Positions 34,441 through 43,556 are shown, counted from the first letter of the stretch. The stretch: DNA of 64,000 bases from Gemmatimonadota bacterium (GCA_028287285.1 JAQBPY010000246.1:39891-103890); one strand, 5' to 3'. The notes: generated from the letters alone by a model not told the origin. Program-made: numbers and translations.

Positions 34441-36069
34441 ATGACTCTTACCGCATCCATGAAACAGACCATGCCCCGGAGACTCATCGCATCGCTGGCC
34501 ATCCTCGGTATGGGTGCCTCGGCAAGCTGCGTCGATCTCAAAGAGGTTCCGATTACCGGCATCACGGCCGCCTACTACGCCACGGCTCCCGGCTTCGAAG
34601 CCGCGTCGAATGCGTGCTATGAACCAATGCGCGCGTGGTTCGCACGAGAAAACGGCGCGACGATGACGGTGTTCGGCACCGACGAATACACCAACGGAGC
34701 CGACGGATCGTACAAGTTCTTCAATCTGTACACGCCGCAGCTTACCGGCGACGTGGACTTCATCAAGAACCTCTGGTCCGATTTCTACCGCGGCATCAAC
34801 ACCTGCAACACGGTCATTGGACGGGCCTCCACGGCGGCCGTTCCCGTCGCGCGGCAGGCGTTGCGCACCGCCGAAGCGCGCTTCATGCGCGCGCTCTACC
34901 TGTTCACGCTGGTGCGCACCTACGGGGACATCCCGTTGCCGCTGAAGGAAACGGAAGGTGTTCCCGGCGCGGCGGTCCGCGAGCCGGTAGCCAAGGTCTA
35001 TGATGCCATCGTCGCCGATCTCATCGCGGCCGAGGCAGGGCTGCCTGACGTGCAGACCGATTACGGCCGGGCCACGAAGCCGGCGGCCCAGCATCTTCTC
35101 TCGCTGGTGTACCTCACGCGCGCGGGAGCGGGTGACTTTGCCAAGGCCGCGACGGAAGCAAAGGCCGTCATTGCAAACGCGCAGTTCGGACTGCTGCCGC
35201 GCTACAAGGACGTCTTCGACATCACCAACGAGAAGAACAAGGAAGTCATCTTCGCCATCCAGTTCACGACTGATCCGTTGACCACGGGCGTCGGCAACGA
35301 GCTGCACCTCTACTGGGGCTACCCGTACGATCTCGAGCCCGGTATGCAGCGCGACCTCGCGAACGGTCGTCCATTCAAGCGCTGGCGCCCCACGCCGTAC
35401 CTTCTCGGACTGTGGGACAACGCCAAGGACATCCGGTACGAGGACATGCACAAGGTCGCGTGGATCTCCAACAATGCGGCGAACCTCCCCAAGAATGCCG
35501 CCGGCCAGCCCAAGTTCCTCGTGGGCGATACGTCGGTCTTTTACCCGAGCCGCGAAGTCACTGCGGCGGAGCGTGCGGCAACGCGATACAAGCTCTACGC
35601 GCCATCGGAGTACAGCGAGGCGGTTTTCCCGGTGCTCAACAAGTATCTCGACGCGGGCCGTCTCTCGACCAACGAAACCCGCGGCTCACGCGACTTCCTG
35701 ATGATGCGGCTCGCCGAGACGTACCTGATTGCCGGTGAAGCGTTGTTCCGCGACGGCAAGGCAGCCGAGGCCGTGACATTCGTGAATGCGGTGCGCACGC
35801 GTGCCGCGCGGCCCGGCAAGGTGGCGGACATGCAGGTGACCGCCGCGGACCTCAGCATCGACTTCTTCCTCGATGAGCGCGCGCGTGAGCTGACAGGAGA
35901 GATCATGCGGTGGTTCGACCTCGTGCGCACCGGCAAGCTGGTGGAGCGCGTGAAGCTCTACAACGCGCAGGCTGCGCCGAACATCCAGCCGTATCACGTG
36001 CTGCGCCCCATCCCGAACAACGAGATCCTGTTGTCGGGTGGTACGATGAAGCAGAACACCGGCTACTAG
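34441..36069 (+). CDS. SusD/RagB-type outer-membrane sugar-binding lipoprotein
   Basis: Begins 6 bp after the SusC stop. Starts at 34441, 34459 or 34471 all precede a lipoprotein signal (ASLAILGMGASASCVD). The mature part has the SusD helical scaffold: ACYEPMRAWF, the NTVIGRAS TPR-like segment, AEARFMRALYLFTLVRTYGD (conserved in RagB/SusD), then MMRLAETYLIAGEALFR and FFLDERARELTGEIMRWFDL near the C-terminus. It caps the SusC barrel and captures the oligosaccharide. The substrate cannot be read from sequence; context suggests a rhamnose-containing polysaccharide. Confidence 0.92.
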   Translation: MTLTASMKQTMPRRLIASLAILGMGASASCVDLKEVPITGITAAYYATAPGFEAASNACYEPMRAWFARENGATMTVFGTDEYTNGADGSYKFFNLYTPQLTGDVDFIKNLWSDFYRGINTCNTVIGRASTAAVPVARQALRTAEARFMRALYLFTLVRTYGDIPLPLKETEGVPGAAVREPVAKVYDAIVADLIAAEAGLPDVQTDYGRATKPAAQHLLSLVYLTRAGAGDFAKAATEAKAVIANAQFGLLPRYKDVFDITNEKNKEVIFAIQFTTDPLTTGVGNELHLYWGYPYDLEPGMQRDLANGRPFKRWRPTPYLLGLWDNAKDIRYEDMHKVAWISNNAANLPKNAAGQPKFLVGDTSVFYPSREVTAAERAATRYKLYAPSEYSEAVFPVLNKYLDAGRLSTNETRGSRDFLMMRLAETYLIAGEALFRDGKAAEAVTFVNAVRTRAARPGKVADMQVTAADLSIDFFLDERARELTGEIMRWFDLVRTGKLVERVKLYNAQAAPNIQPYHVLRPIPNNEILLSGGTMKQNTGY

Positions 36070-36084
36070 CCACCAGGGACTACG

Positions 36085-36127
36085 ACGAAGGACCTGCATC
36101 TGACAGTGTCAGGTACAGGTCCTTCGT
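36085..36127. terminator. Hairpin between converging SusD and TonB-plug genes
   Basis: ACGAAGGACCTG (36085-36096) pairs perfectly with CAGGTCCTTCGT (36116-36127); the loop contains a second small stem CTGAC/GTCAG. The 12-bp stem lies between converging genes, with no T-run. The stem sequence matches the REP-like repeat at 46.4 and 60.1 kb, so it may be a repeat copy serving as a bidirectional terminator. Confidence 0.6.
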
Positions 36128-36141
36128 GGTATTCACCCGGG

Positions 36142-36630
36142 TCAGGTGGATTTTTTCGTCATGATCAGGATGACACCGTTCGCACCGCGCGATCCCCACA
36201 CGGAGGCATCTGCGCCCTTGAGCACTTCGATGGACTTGATGTCGTGCGGGTCGAGGTCGGACAGGGAGGCGCTCCCGTTGCTCTGCGGATGGCCGTCGAG
36301 CACGAAGAGCGGCTCATCATTGGCGTTCATCGAGCGCGCGCCACGAATCTTGATGGAGGTGCCCCCGTTGGCCGTCTTGAACACCTCGACGCCGGCAAAG
36401 CGTCCAACGAGCATGTCGGTGACGGTGCGCGGCGAATTCTCCATCAGTTTGTCACCGTCCGCCTTGGTGACGCCGCCGCCAATGGCGCCCGCCGTCGACA
36501 TGCTGTCTGCCCTGGGAGCGGGCGCGGAGGCCGTTTGACTGCCACCAGAGCTACAGGCACTTCCGAGCACGACACAGCAGCCGAGTGCCGCCAGTCCACC
36601 AAACGAACCAGGAATTCCACGCGTACGCAT
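36142..36630 (-). CDS. Stand-alone TonB-plug lipoprotein
   Basis: A 162-residue protein with a lipoprotein signal (LAALGCCVVLGSACSSGG) followed directly by a single TonB-receptor plug domain (VTDMLVGRFAGVEVF, IKIRGARSMNANDEPLFVLD, IKSIEVLKGADASVWGSRGA, GVILIMTKK). No barrel follows. Isolated plug domains occur in some Gemmatimonadota/Bacteroidota proteins but their role is not established. It converges with the SusD gene, separated by the 36085-36127 hairpin. It may modulate TonB-dependent uptake or be a remnant that has been kept. Confidence 0.75.
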   Translation of the reverse strand: MRTRGIPGSFGGLAALGCCVVLGSACSSGGSQTASAPAPRADSMSTAGAIGGGVTKADGDKLMENSPRTVTDMLVGRFAGVEVFKTANGGTSIKIRGARSMNANDEPLFVLDGHPQSNGSASLSDLDPHDIKSIEVLKGADASVWGSRGANGVILIMTKKST

Positions 36631-36720
36631 GAGCGACCGCCTCTCGATAAAGAATGGGCACTACGCCATCGAGCACGCACGCCCATGTTGACTTTGTAAG
36701 CGCCCGTGATCAAACGCAAG

Positions 36721-36750
36721 TGTCAACTGTTCAATGAACAAGTGTGCAAC
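36721..36750. promoter_or_regulatory. Operator-like site H (secreted isomerase / DUF6807 operon)
   Basis: TGAACAAGTGTGCA (36735-36748) fits the operator family, and the adjoining TGTCAACTGTTCA (36721-36733) supplies a further TGTTCA half-site. The pair ends ~20 bp before the start codon; the ribosome-binding site GAGGAG (36759-36764) follows. Confidence 0.6.
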
Positions 36751-36768
36751 AACCACCGAGGAGCTCGC

Positions 36769-37638
36769 ATGACGGAGCAGCGTGTAGCGCGACGAACTTT
36801 TCTAGCCACGGCGGCCGCGGGTGCCGCCGCACTCGGCGTGGGCCGCACCGGTCTGCTGGGTGCAGCGGAGCTCCCGTCGCGCGCGACCGGTTCGGCGCCA
36901 GTGGGCATCAAGCTTGGCGTTGCGAGCTACTCGCTCCGCGAGTTTCCGCTCGACAAGGCGCTGGAGATGATCAAGGCGCTCCATACGCCGTACGTGAACT
37001 TCAAGTCGGTGCACGTGCCGTACGAAAAAACACCCGCCGAGCTTGCGGCGTTGCGCAGGCAGATCGAGGCGGCGGAGTTTCAGATTGTAGGGGGAGGCAC
37101 CATCACCTTCGACAAGGACACCGACGCTGACGTGGAGAAGTACTTCGCCTACGCGAAAAATGCCGGCATGCCGACAATCGTGTGCACCGGTGCTCCATCG
37201 GTGTTACCGCGTGTCGCCCGGTTCGCAAAGCAGTACGACATCAAGGTCGCCATTCACAATCACGGCACCGAAGACAAGAACTTTCCGTCGCCGTTCGACG
37301 TGCTGGCGCACGTGAGCAAAATGGATTCGCACATGGGCCTCTGCATCGACATCGGCCACACGGTGCGCACGGGCACGGACGTGGTGAAGGCCGTGCTCGC
37401 CGCGGGCCCCCGGCTGTTCGACATGCACGCCAAGGACCTCACGGACTTCAGCACGCGCGACAGCCAGGTGGCCGTGGGCGAGGGCAAGATCCCCATTCCT
37501 GCCATCTTCCGCGCACTGCAGACCATCCAGTATGCTGGATATGTGAACCTCGAGTACGAGATCAATGCCAAGGATCCACTGCCCGGCATGCAGACGTCAT
37601 TCGCCTACATGCGCGGCGTGCTGGCCGGCATGGCCTGA
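36769..37638 (+). CDS. Tat-exported sugar isomerase/epimerase-like TIM barrel
   Basis: A 289-residue xylose-isomerase-like TIM barrel with a twin-arginine signal (RVARRTFLATAAAGAAALGV), so it acts outside the cytoplasm. A strong GAGGAG ribosome site fixes the start. Likely active-site blocks are VAIHNHGTEDKNFPSP, GLCIDIGHTVRTG, LFDMHAKDLTDF and GYVNLEYEIN, containing the expected H, D, H and E ligands. It is followed 29 bp later by a secreted DUF6807 protein. Exported members of this superfamily are likely to act on free or keto sugars rather than phosphates; the precise reaction is unknown. Confidence 0.8.
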   Translation: MTEQRVARRTFLATAAAGAAALGVGRTGLLGAAELPSRATGSAPVGIKLGVASYSLREFPLDKALEMIKALHTPYVNFKSVHVPYEKTPAELAALRRQIEAAEFQIVGGGTITFDKDTDADVEKYFAYAKNAGMPTIVCTGAPSVLPRVARFAKQYDIKVAIHNHGTEDKNFPSPFDVLAHVSKMDSHMGLCIDIGHTVRTGTDVVKAVLAAGPRLFDMHAKDLTDFSTRDSQVAVGEGKIPIPAIFRALQTIQYAGYVNLEYEINAKDPLPGMQTSFAYMRGVLAGMA

Positions 37639-37667
37639 CCCACATCACCTTGCAGCTTCATCCGACC

Positions 37668-38717
37668 ATGACAACCCCCCGCTGGATTTTCTCCGTCGCC
37701 GTTGCGAGCCTCGCCATTTCCGGCGTCGCGTCGGCACAGGCCGCCAGAGCCAACTATGTGGAGGTGGTGCGGCACGATGCCGACCATCGCGTGGACGTGC
37801 TCGTGGGCGGCAAGCCCTTCACGTCGTACGTGTGGCCCACGTCGCTCAAGAAGCCGGTGCTCTACCCCATTCGTGCGGCGAGTGGTGCGGTGGTCACCCG
37901 CGGCTTTCCGCTCGACGCCCGCCCCGGTGAGCGCGTGGACCATCCGCATCACGCAGGCCTCTGGTTCAACTACGGCGACGTGAACGGCCTGGACTTCTGG
38001 AACAACTCCGATTCCATCAAGGCCGCGCAGGCGCCGAAGATGGGCACCATCACGCACAGGGCTGTGCGTGGCTCCACGAACGGCGCTGGTGAAGGGACGC
38101 TCGACGTCACCGAAGACTGGGTGACCAACACGAACGTACCCCTGCTGCGTGAGGACACGCACTTCGTGTTTCATGCAAAGGACGGCGCGCGCATGATCGA
38201 GCGCATCACGACGCTCACCGCACTCGATTCCACGGTAAACTTTCGCGACAACAAGGAAGGGGTCATCGGCATGCGCGTGGCGCGCTCGATGGAGCAGCCG
38301 TCGCTGACGCCGGAGAAGTACACCGACGCGAGCGGCCGAGTCACCGAGGTTGCCAGGCTCGATACGGCGGGCGTGCACGGCTGGTACACGTCATCGGAGG
38401 GAAAGCAGGGCGACGATGTGTGGGGCACGCGTGCCAAGTGGACGATGCTCACCGGCGACGTGAACGGCGCGCCCATCACCATCGCGATGCTCGACAACCC
38501 GAAGAACGTGGGCTTTCCCACGTACTGGCATGCGCGCGGCTACGGCATGTACGCGGCCAACCCGCTTGGCCAGAAGGCGATGAGCAATGGCAAGGAAGAG
38601 CTGAACTTCAAGCTTGCGCCGCATACGTCGGTCACCTTCCGCCACGAGATCCTGGTGCTGGACAAGAAGGCGACGCCGGCGGATATCGAGAAGTATTATG
38701 CTGATTTCGTACGCTAA
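37668..38717 (+). CDS. Secreted DUF6807 (PmoA-like) family protein
   Basis: A 349-residue protein with a signal peptide (RWIFSVAVASLAISGVASAQ). The body matches the DUF6807/'methane oxygenase PmoA-like' family by its blocks VWPTSLKKPVLYPIRAASG, RVDHPHHAGLWFNYGDVNG and GFPTYWHARGYGMYAANPLG. Despite the family name it is not a methane monooxygenase; the fold is beta-sandwich and such genes are common in sugar-utilisation islands next to isomerase-like or Gfo/Idh genes. Function is not established. Immediately after its stop is a G-rich stretch of GGGGACG-like repeats (38718-38744). Confidence 0.75.
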   Translation: MTTPRWIFSVAVASLAISGVASAQAARANYVEVVRHDADHRVDVLVGGKPFTSYVWPTSLKKPVLYPIRAASGAVVTRGFPLDARPGERVDHPHHAGLWFNYGDVNGLDFWNNSDSIKAAQAPKMGTITHRAVRGSTNGAGEGTLDVTEDWVTNTNVPLLREDTHFVFHAKDGARMIERITTLTALDSTVNFRDNKEGVIGMRVARSMEQPSLTPEKYTDASGRVTEVARLDTAGVHGWYTSSEGKQGDDVWGTRAKWTMLTGDVNGAPITIAMLDNPKNVGFPTYWHARGYGMYAANPLGQKAMSNGKEELNFKLAPHTSVTFRHEILVLDKKATPADIEKYYADFVR

Positions 38718-38744
38718 AGGGGGGACGGGGGACGGGGGGACGGG
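38718..38744. repeat. Short G-rich tandem repeat
   Basis: Three imperfect copies of GGGGACG sit between the DUF6807 stop and the converging GH106 stop. Runs of G like these could form a G-quadruplex, or simply be slippage-prone. Confidence 0.5.
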
Positions 38745-38752
38745 CCGAGACG

Positions 38753-41466
38753 TCAGGGTACGGCGCTCCCGATCCGTGCGAGTGTCACAGGCCCGAACAG
38801 GCCCGCCGGCCGCACTGGCCAGGCAGACGCATTGAACGGCTTGTAGTTGATGTCCACAAAATTGATGTCGCGAAAGTTCCGCCACTGCACACCTCGAATA
38901 TCCAGGTCGCGAACGCGATTGGCCGAGACGTTCGCGACTTCCACCTCGAGCACGTTGCCGGCGCGCCGGAGCGGCCCGGTCTCCACCTGAAACGGCCGCG
39001 CAAAGAGCACACCAAGGTCGCGCCCATTCAGACGCACGCGCGCACTCTCGCCAACCTGCCCGAGCGACAGGAGGTGACGGCTCGCACCATCGGGCGCATC
39101 AAATGTGACGGAATAGCGCACCGTCCCGGCAACCGGTCGGCGTCTGCATCACCCCGACCCGTAAAGGGGCTCACGGAGTCTGCGGCATAGGCCTGTGGGA
39201 GCACCGGTCCTCCCTCGACGAACGCAACCGACCATCGGCCGCGCAGAGCTACCGGTGCGCTACGCTTTCCCACATATGCCCACTGTGCTCCTTTCGCCGG
39301 CGTGTCGAACGTGCGAATAATGAGCGACTGCCCCGAATCGGCCTCGACGTACGCCTCGACGTACGCCTCGGCGCGCCCCGACACAGTCCGCAGCCGCGCT
39401 AGCCCCGTTCGGCCCGACATGGGGTCCATGAGTGCCACGGATGACGGATGACCCGCCAGCGCGACCCAGCCTTCCACAGCGCGTGAAGCAACCACGAAGT
39501 ACTGCCGGCCTGTCGCGCTCTTTCGGCGGATGAAGCCAAGCGATGACCCGGCAAGCGGATCACGCTGTACACCAGCCGCCAAGAGCAATGGTTCGAGCTC
39601 ACCACCCATGAACAACCGGCCTTTCCCTATCTGCGCTACCTGAACGCCGTTGCCGGCATCGCGCCATGGAATTTCCTTTTCCATGGCCGCAAGCTGTGCG
39701 CGACGAGCTGCCAGGGCTGCAAGGCCAGGTACATCCGTTGGCAGCGTCCCGACAAAGGCAATCGTCGCTCCATCACGTGCCAGTGCCAGCATGCGCGCGA
39801 ACGTCTCCGGCGGCATGTGCTCCGTTGCAGGAACAACGAGCGCTGAATAACCGGCGCTGCCCGCATGCAGCTGCGCACCGGCCGCGCGCACTTGCTTCAC
39901 CAGCAGACGATCGGACACGTAATCCACACCGAGTCCCGATTCGTACATCGTGCGGGCCAGTTTCCCGAATGGCGTGTCGTGGAACCACTTTGGGTCGTGG
40001 ATGCGAAAATCCATGCGCTTGCCCGAGGCGTCGTGCCAGTTGTCGGCAATGGGCCAGTAAAGGAGTACGTCGTTGTCCGGCTGTCCACCCTGCAGGAAGG
40101 ACTGCACCCGCGTGACGTACTGGTTGAACGCCGGCAGGTGCGGCCAGAACGCATTGCGCGGGTTGAATTCGGTAGAGGCGTAAAACTGCCAGCCGGGCCA
40201 TGCGGCGTCGCCCGGCGAGTATGCGGTGCCGTGATAGACGAGATGATTGATGCCGGCCAGGAACATGCGATCGGCGGCCTGCCTGATGTCGTCGAGCGTG
40301 GCGGTGAAATGCTCGCCAAGCCACGTGAATGATTCCGCACTCGCAAGCCTGTGCCCACCAACATGTGCCGCGGACGACGCGAACTTGTTGATCAGCGGAT
40401 CGCCGTCGGGGCCGCGGAGCACACCAAAGATCTCCGTCTCGGGAATGTCCGAGGCCGCATAGAGATCGAGGATGTTCCCGGGCGAGCCGTGGGCCTGCTC
40501 CCGCATGAGCGCACCTCGGCCATGCGACCAGGTGGTGAGCTGCTCAACGAAATGTTCGAGCAGCATTTCGTCGAGCGTTTGTCGGTAGTCGGACTTTACG
40601 CGTGCAACATGATCTGTTTCACCAACGCCGGCGAGCGCCGGAAGCTCCGCGCCAGGATCGTATCCGCGACGCTTCCTGAATTCGGCGAACACGCCGGCGG
40701 AGGCATCGCCCGTATACTCGAATGAATCATGGAAGTACGACCGGATCGCGCCCTTTGGCAGGGCCGCGGTTCGCTCGGCGAACATTGCGAGATACCTTGC
40801 CGTGGCCCCCGCCGAGAACGGGTCGAGGGATGGCCCTTCACCGCCTGGGGCTGGTCGCTTCACGTTGTCGCCGGAGAAGCGTGTTTCGGCCGTGTACACG
40901 ATCCAGCGGCCTTCGGGCGCCTGCCAGCGAACGGGCGACGTTAGCGGAATGGAGACATGTTCACCGGTGGCAGAGCGAGCCGTGATGGCCTGGACCTGGC
41001 GAGTGGCGATGTATGTCGTCCACGTGCTTCCACCGGCCACGGTATCGGCGTGAATGACGAGCGAGAGGTTCACGTCGGCGGGCTGTACCGAGGGCCCACC
41101 CATACGCCACCCCGAGCCCTGTGGCAAGTCCAGCCCCATGCCGCGACGTCTGGTCTCGGAGGCGACATGCGCGATCATGTCCACCCACGCCGGGCTGAGG
41201 TAGGGGATGTATGCAGAGTCGGCACCCCTGGCGCCGTAGATCACCGTGACTTCGACGCCGCCAAAGCCCGCTGCGGACAGCTCGGCGAGCTGCGCCGAGA
41301 GGCCGGGCTTGTTTACGGCGCTGCCAAGCCACCACCAGCGCGTCCACGGCTTCGTGTCGCGGGTAGCCGCAGGCCATGCGAGCGGCGATTGTTGGGCGAC
41401 CACCGGAACAGCAACAAGGGCAATGAGCATCGCGCACTTTCCGGCGCGCACCAGCGATCGTACCAT
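38753..41466 (-). CDS. GH106 alpha-L-rhamnosidase, interrupted by one frameshift
   Basis: The ATG at 41466 has a GAGG ribosome site 8 bp upstream and opens a signal peptide (RAGKCAMLIALVAVPVVAQQ). The mature start PWTRWWWLGSAVNKPGLSAQ plus GFGGVEVTVIYGARG is the GH106 signature; further blocks include YFHDSFEYTGD, LYAASDIPETEIFG and VYHGTAYSPGD. The frame continues to a premature end at 39028, but the true C-terminus (YSVTFDAPDGASRHLLSLGQ, VRLNGRDLGVLFARPFQVE, PAGLFGPVTLARIG) is in another frame ending at 38753. The shift must lie within 39131-39148. It should remove terminal alpha-L-rhamnosyl groups in the periplasm; the frameshift may be real or a sequencing error. Confidence 0.82.
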
Positions 41467-41483
41467 GTTCATTGCCTCGTTTT

Positions 41484-41497
41484 TGAACATATGTTCA
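41484..41497. promoter_or_regulatory. Operator, site G: perfect 14-bp palindrome (divergent GH106 / isomerase)
   Basis: TGAACATATGTTCA is a perfect palindrome and the best copy of the motif seen through the island. It sits 17 bp before the GH106 start on one side and 71 bp before the isomerase gene on the other. A TGTTCA half-site at 41510-41515 is additional. Confidence 0.75.
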
Positions 41498-41568
41498 TCA
41501 TCGTGACTCTGTTCAATATCACGTGCCACGAGTATCGTTTCCGCCCGTTACGCTGACAAGAGGAACAT

Positions 41569-42471
41569 GTGACAAGGCAGAATGACCAGGACGTGGTGAC
41601 CCGCCGGACGTTCCTCGTGCAGCTCGCCACCGTTGGCGCGGGAGCCGGCATGCTTTCGGGCTGTGCCTGCATGACGTCGAGCGGTGGTGGACACGGCGCG
41701 CGCTCCGCGAATCACATCGGCCTGCAGCTCTATACGGTCCGCGATCTCATGGAGAAGGACTTTGCGGGAACGCTCGAGCGTGTCGCGCAGATCGGCTACA
41801 CGAACATGGAGTTCGCCGGATACTTCAACCACTCGCCCGTGCAGGTACGCGCGATGCTGGATCGGCTGAATCTCGTCTCGACGAGCGCGCACATCGGCGC
41901 GCAGCTCATGCAGAAGGATGCCGCCGCCGAAATCGCGTCGGCGAAGACCATCGGGCAGGAGTACATCACCATTCCGTCCTACTCGTACCCAAAGGATGCC
42001 CGCTTTGATGCATGGAAAAAAGCCGCGGCGGAATTCAACAGGTGGGGCGCCATGTGCAGGGACACGGGGATCAAGCTCGCCTATCACAACCATGCACCGG
42101 AGTTCGTGGCCGTTGCCGGCGGGCCAACGGGGTACGACGTGCTGCTCCGCGAGACGGACGCATCACTGGTGGATTTCGAGATGGACATCTACTGGACGCG
42201 CTTCGCGGACCAGGACCCCATGGCGTGGTTCGCGAAGTTTCCCGGTCGTTTCACCATGTGGCACATGAAGGACCTCCAGGTCACGAACGGAACGAAGGGG
42301 ATGGCGCCCGTGGGCAGCGGCACCATTGATTTCAAGACCATCCTGACGCATACGACGGAGGCCGGTCTGAAGCACATGTTCGTGGAGCATGATACTGCCG
42401 CTGCATATCCGGGCGGGTCGCTCGCGAGCATTCAGGCCAGCATCACCAACCTGCGTGTGATGCTGGCATGA
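41569..42471 (+). CDS. Exported sugar isomerase/epimerase-like TIM barrel (lipoprotein)
   Basis: A 300-residue TIM-barrel protein. GTG 41569 is preceded by AGAGGA. The N-terminus has a twin-arginine-like RRTFLVQLATVGAGAGMLSG followed by a cysteine (CACMTS), suggesting export and possibly lipid attachment. Active-site blocks are LAYHNHAPEF, VDFEMDIYWTRFADQDP, FTMWHMKDLQ and HMFVEHDTAAAYPGG. It overlaps the next gene by 4 bp. It shares the perfect operator with the divergent GH106 gene. It is a paralogue-type relative of the 36769 protein, but not closely similar. Confidence 0.8.
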   Translation: MTRQNDQDVVTRRTFLVQLATVGAGAGMLSGCACMTSSGGGHGARSANHIGLQLYTVRDLMEKDFAGTLERVAQIGYTNMEFAGYFNHSPVQVRAMLDRLNLVSTSAHIGAQLMQKDAAAEIASAKTIGQEYITIPSYSYPKDARFDAWKKAAAEFNRWGAMCRDTGIKLAYHNHAPEFVAVAGGPTGYDVLLRETDASLVDFEMDIYWTRFADQDPMAWFAKFPGRFTMWHMKDLQVTNGTKGMAPVGSGTIDFKTILTHTTEAGLKHMFVEHDTAAAYPGGSLASIQASITNLRVMLA

Positions 42472-43385
42472 TGATCCGGCGAGAATCTCTCATGAAACTC
42501 TTCACGGCACTCTCGCTGCTTCCCTCGCTTGCTCTCGCGCAGGCCGTGCGTCCGGTGGTCGCGCGCGAGCAGGCGCCCATTCCCCTCTGGGCCGATGGTG
42601 CCCCGGGCGCCGTGGGCAATGCGCCGGAAGACCAGCCGATCATGACGCCATATCTGCCCCCCGCCGGCCGCGCGAACGGGACCGCGGTCGTGATCTATCC
42701 AGGGGGCGGCTACCAGCACCTGTCGATGCAGAAGGAAGGCAGCGACGTGGCCAACTGGCTTGCGAGCAAGGGCGTGACGGCGTTCGTGGTCAGGTACCGG
42801 CTGGGTCCAATCTATCACCACCCTGTGGAGCTGGGCGATGCACAGCGCGCAATTCGCACGGTGCGGTCTCGGGCGTCCGAGTGGGGCGTTGACCCGCGTA
42901 AAGTGGGCGTCATTGGTTTTTCGGCGGGTGGTCATCTTGCATCAGCCGCGGGCACGCACTACGACGCCGGCATTGCGGCGAGTTCCGACGCCATCGAGCG
43001 TGTGAGCTCACGTCCTGACTTCATGCTGCTGTTGTATCCGGTCATTACCATGCGCGACTCGTTGGTGCACAAGGGCTCGCGCCTCAACCTGCTGGGCGAG
43101 CATCCGGACGATGCGATGATCAGGCTACTCTCCAATGAGCTCCAGATCACGCGTGACACGCCGCCCACGTTCATCGTGCACAGCTCCGACGACAGGACGG
43201 TGCCGGTCCAGAATTCGATCATGTTCTACGAAGCTCTTCACGCGGCGGGAGTGGTCGCCGAAATGCACATCTTCGAGTATGGTGGACACGGCTTTGGTCT
43301 CGCGCCAACGGACCCGGTCCTTGGCAGCTGGACAACGCTGTGCGAATCGTGGATGCGGCGGCATGGTGTCATCCCGCTGGAGTGA
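42468..43385 (+). CDS. Secreted alpha/beta hydrolase (BD-FAE/acetyl-esterase type)
   Basis: A 305-residue esterase. From the ATG at 42468 (or 42492) a signal peptide follows (MKLFTALSLLPSLALAQA). The oxyanion hole motif is VVIYPGGGYQHLS; the nucleophile elbow is VGVIGFSAGGHLAS; the acid lies in IVHSSDDRTVP and the histidine in FEYGGHGFGL. This is the arrangement of acetylxylan and related carbohydrate esterases. It is translationally coupled to the isomerase gene upstream and probably deacetylates glycans before GH106 action. Confidence 0.82.
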   Translation: MMIRRESLMKLFTALSLLPSLALAQAVRPVVAREQAPIPLWADGAPGAVGNAPEDQPIMTPYLPPAGRANGTAVVIYPGGGYQHLSMQKEGSDVANWLASKGVTAFVVRYRLGPIYHHPVELGDAQRAIRTVRSRASEWGVDPRKVGVIGFSAGGHLASAAGTHYDAGIAASSDAIERVSSRPDFMLLLYPVITMRDSLVHKGSRLNLLGEHPDDAMIRLLSNELQITRDTPPTFIVHSSDDRTVPVQNSIMFYEALHAAGVVAEMHIFEYGGHGFGLAPTDPVLGSWTTLCESWMRRHGVIPLE

Positions 43386-43439
43386 GCATCGCGAGCGCGT
43401 GTCGGGAGATGCTGTCCTGGCATGTGCGCCAGATGGGCC

Positions 43440-43556
43440 ACCGAGTTGGTCGAGTCTCTCCCGACATTCGCTCCGCTCCTGCGGGATGACAGTGGCTCGC
43501 CCCGCTCCTGCGGGATGACAGTGGCTTGCCCCGCTCATGCGGGACGCCAGATCACG
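43440..43556. repeat. REP-like repeat cluster (GCTCCTGCGGGATGACAGTGG)
   Basis: Two near-identical tandem units (GCTCCTGCGGGATGACAGTG followed by GCTTGCCCC or GCTCGCCCC) are preceded by an inverted copy (TCTCCCGACATTCGCTCCGC). They fill the spacer between converging genes, a position suited to transcription termination. Confidence 0.65.

Noticed and set aside
37668..38717. Methane monooxygenase subunit, as the PmoA-like family name would suggest
   Set aside because: The protein has a signal peptide and beta-sandwich-like soluble body without the membrane segments or metal sites of real PmoA; context is sugar metabolism.
38718..38744. Intrinsic terminator between the DUF6807 and GH106 genes
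   Set aside because: The region is G-rich and repetitive but has no inverted repeat or T-tract.
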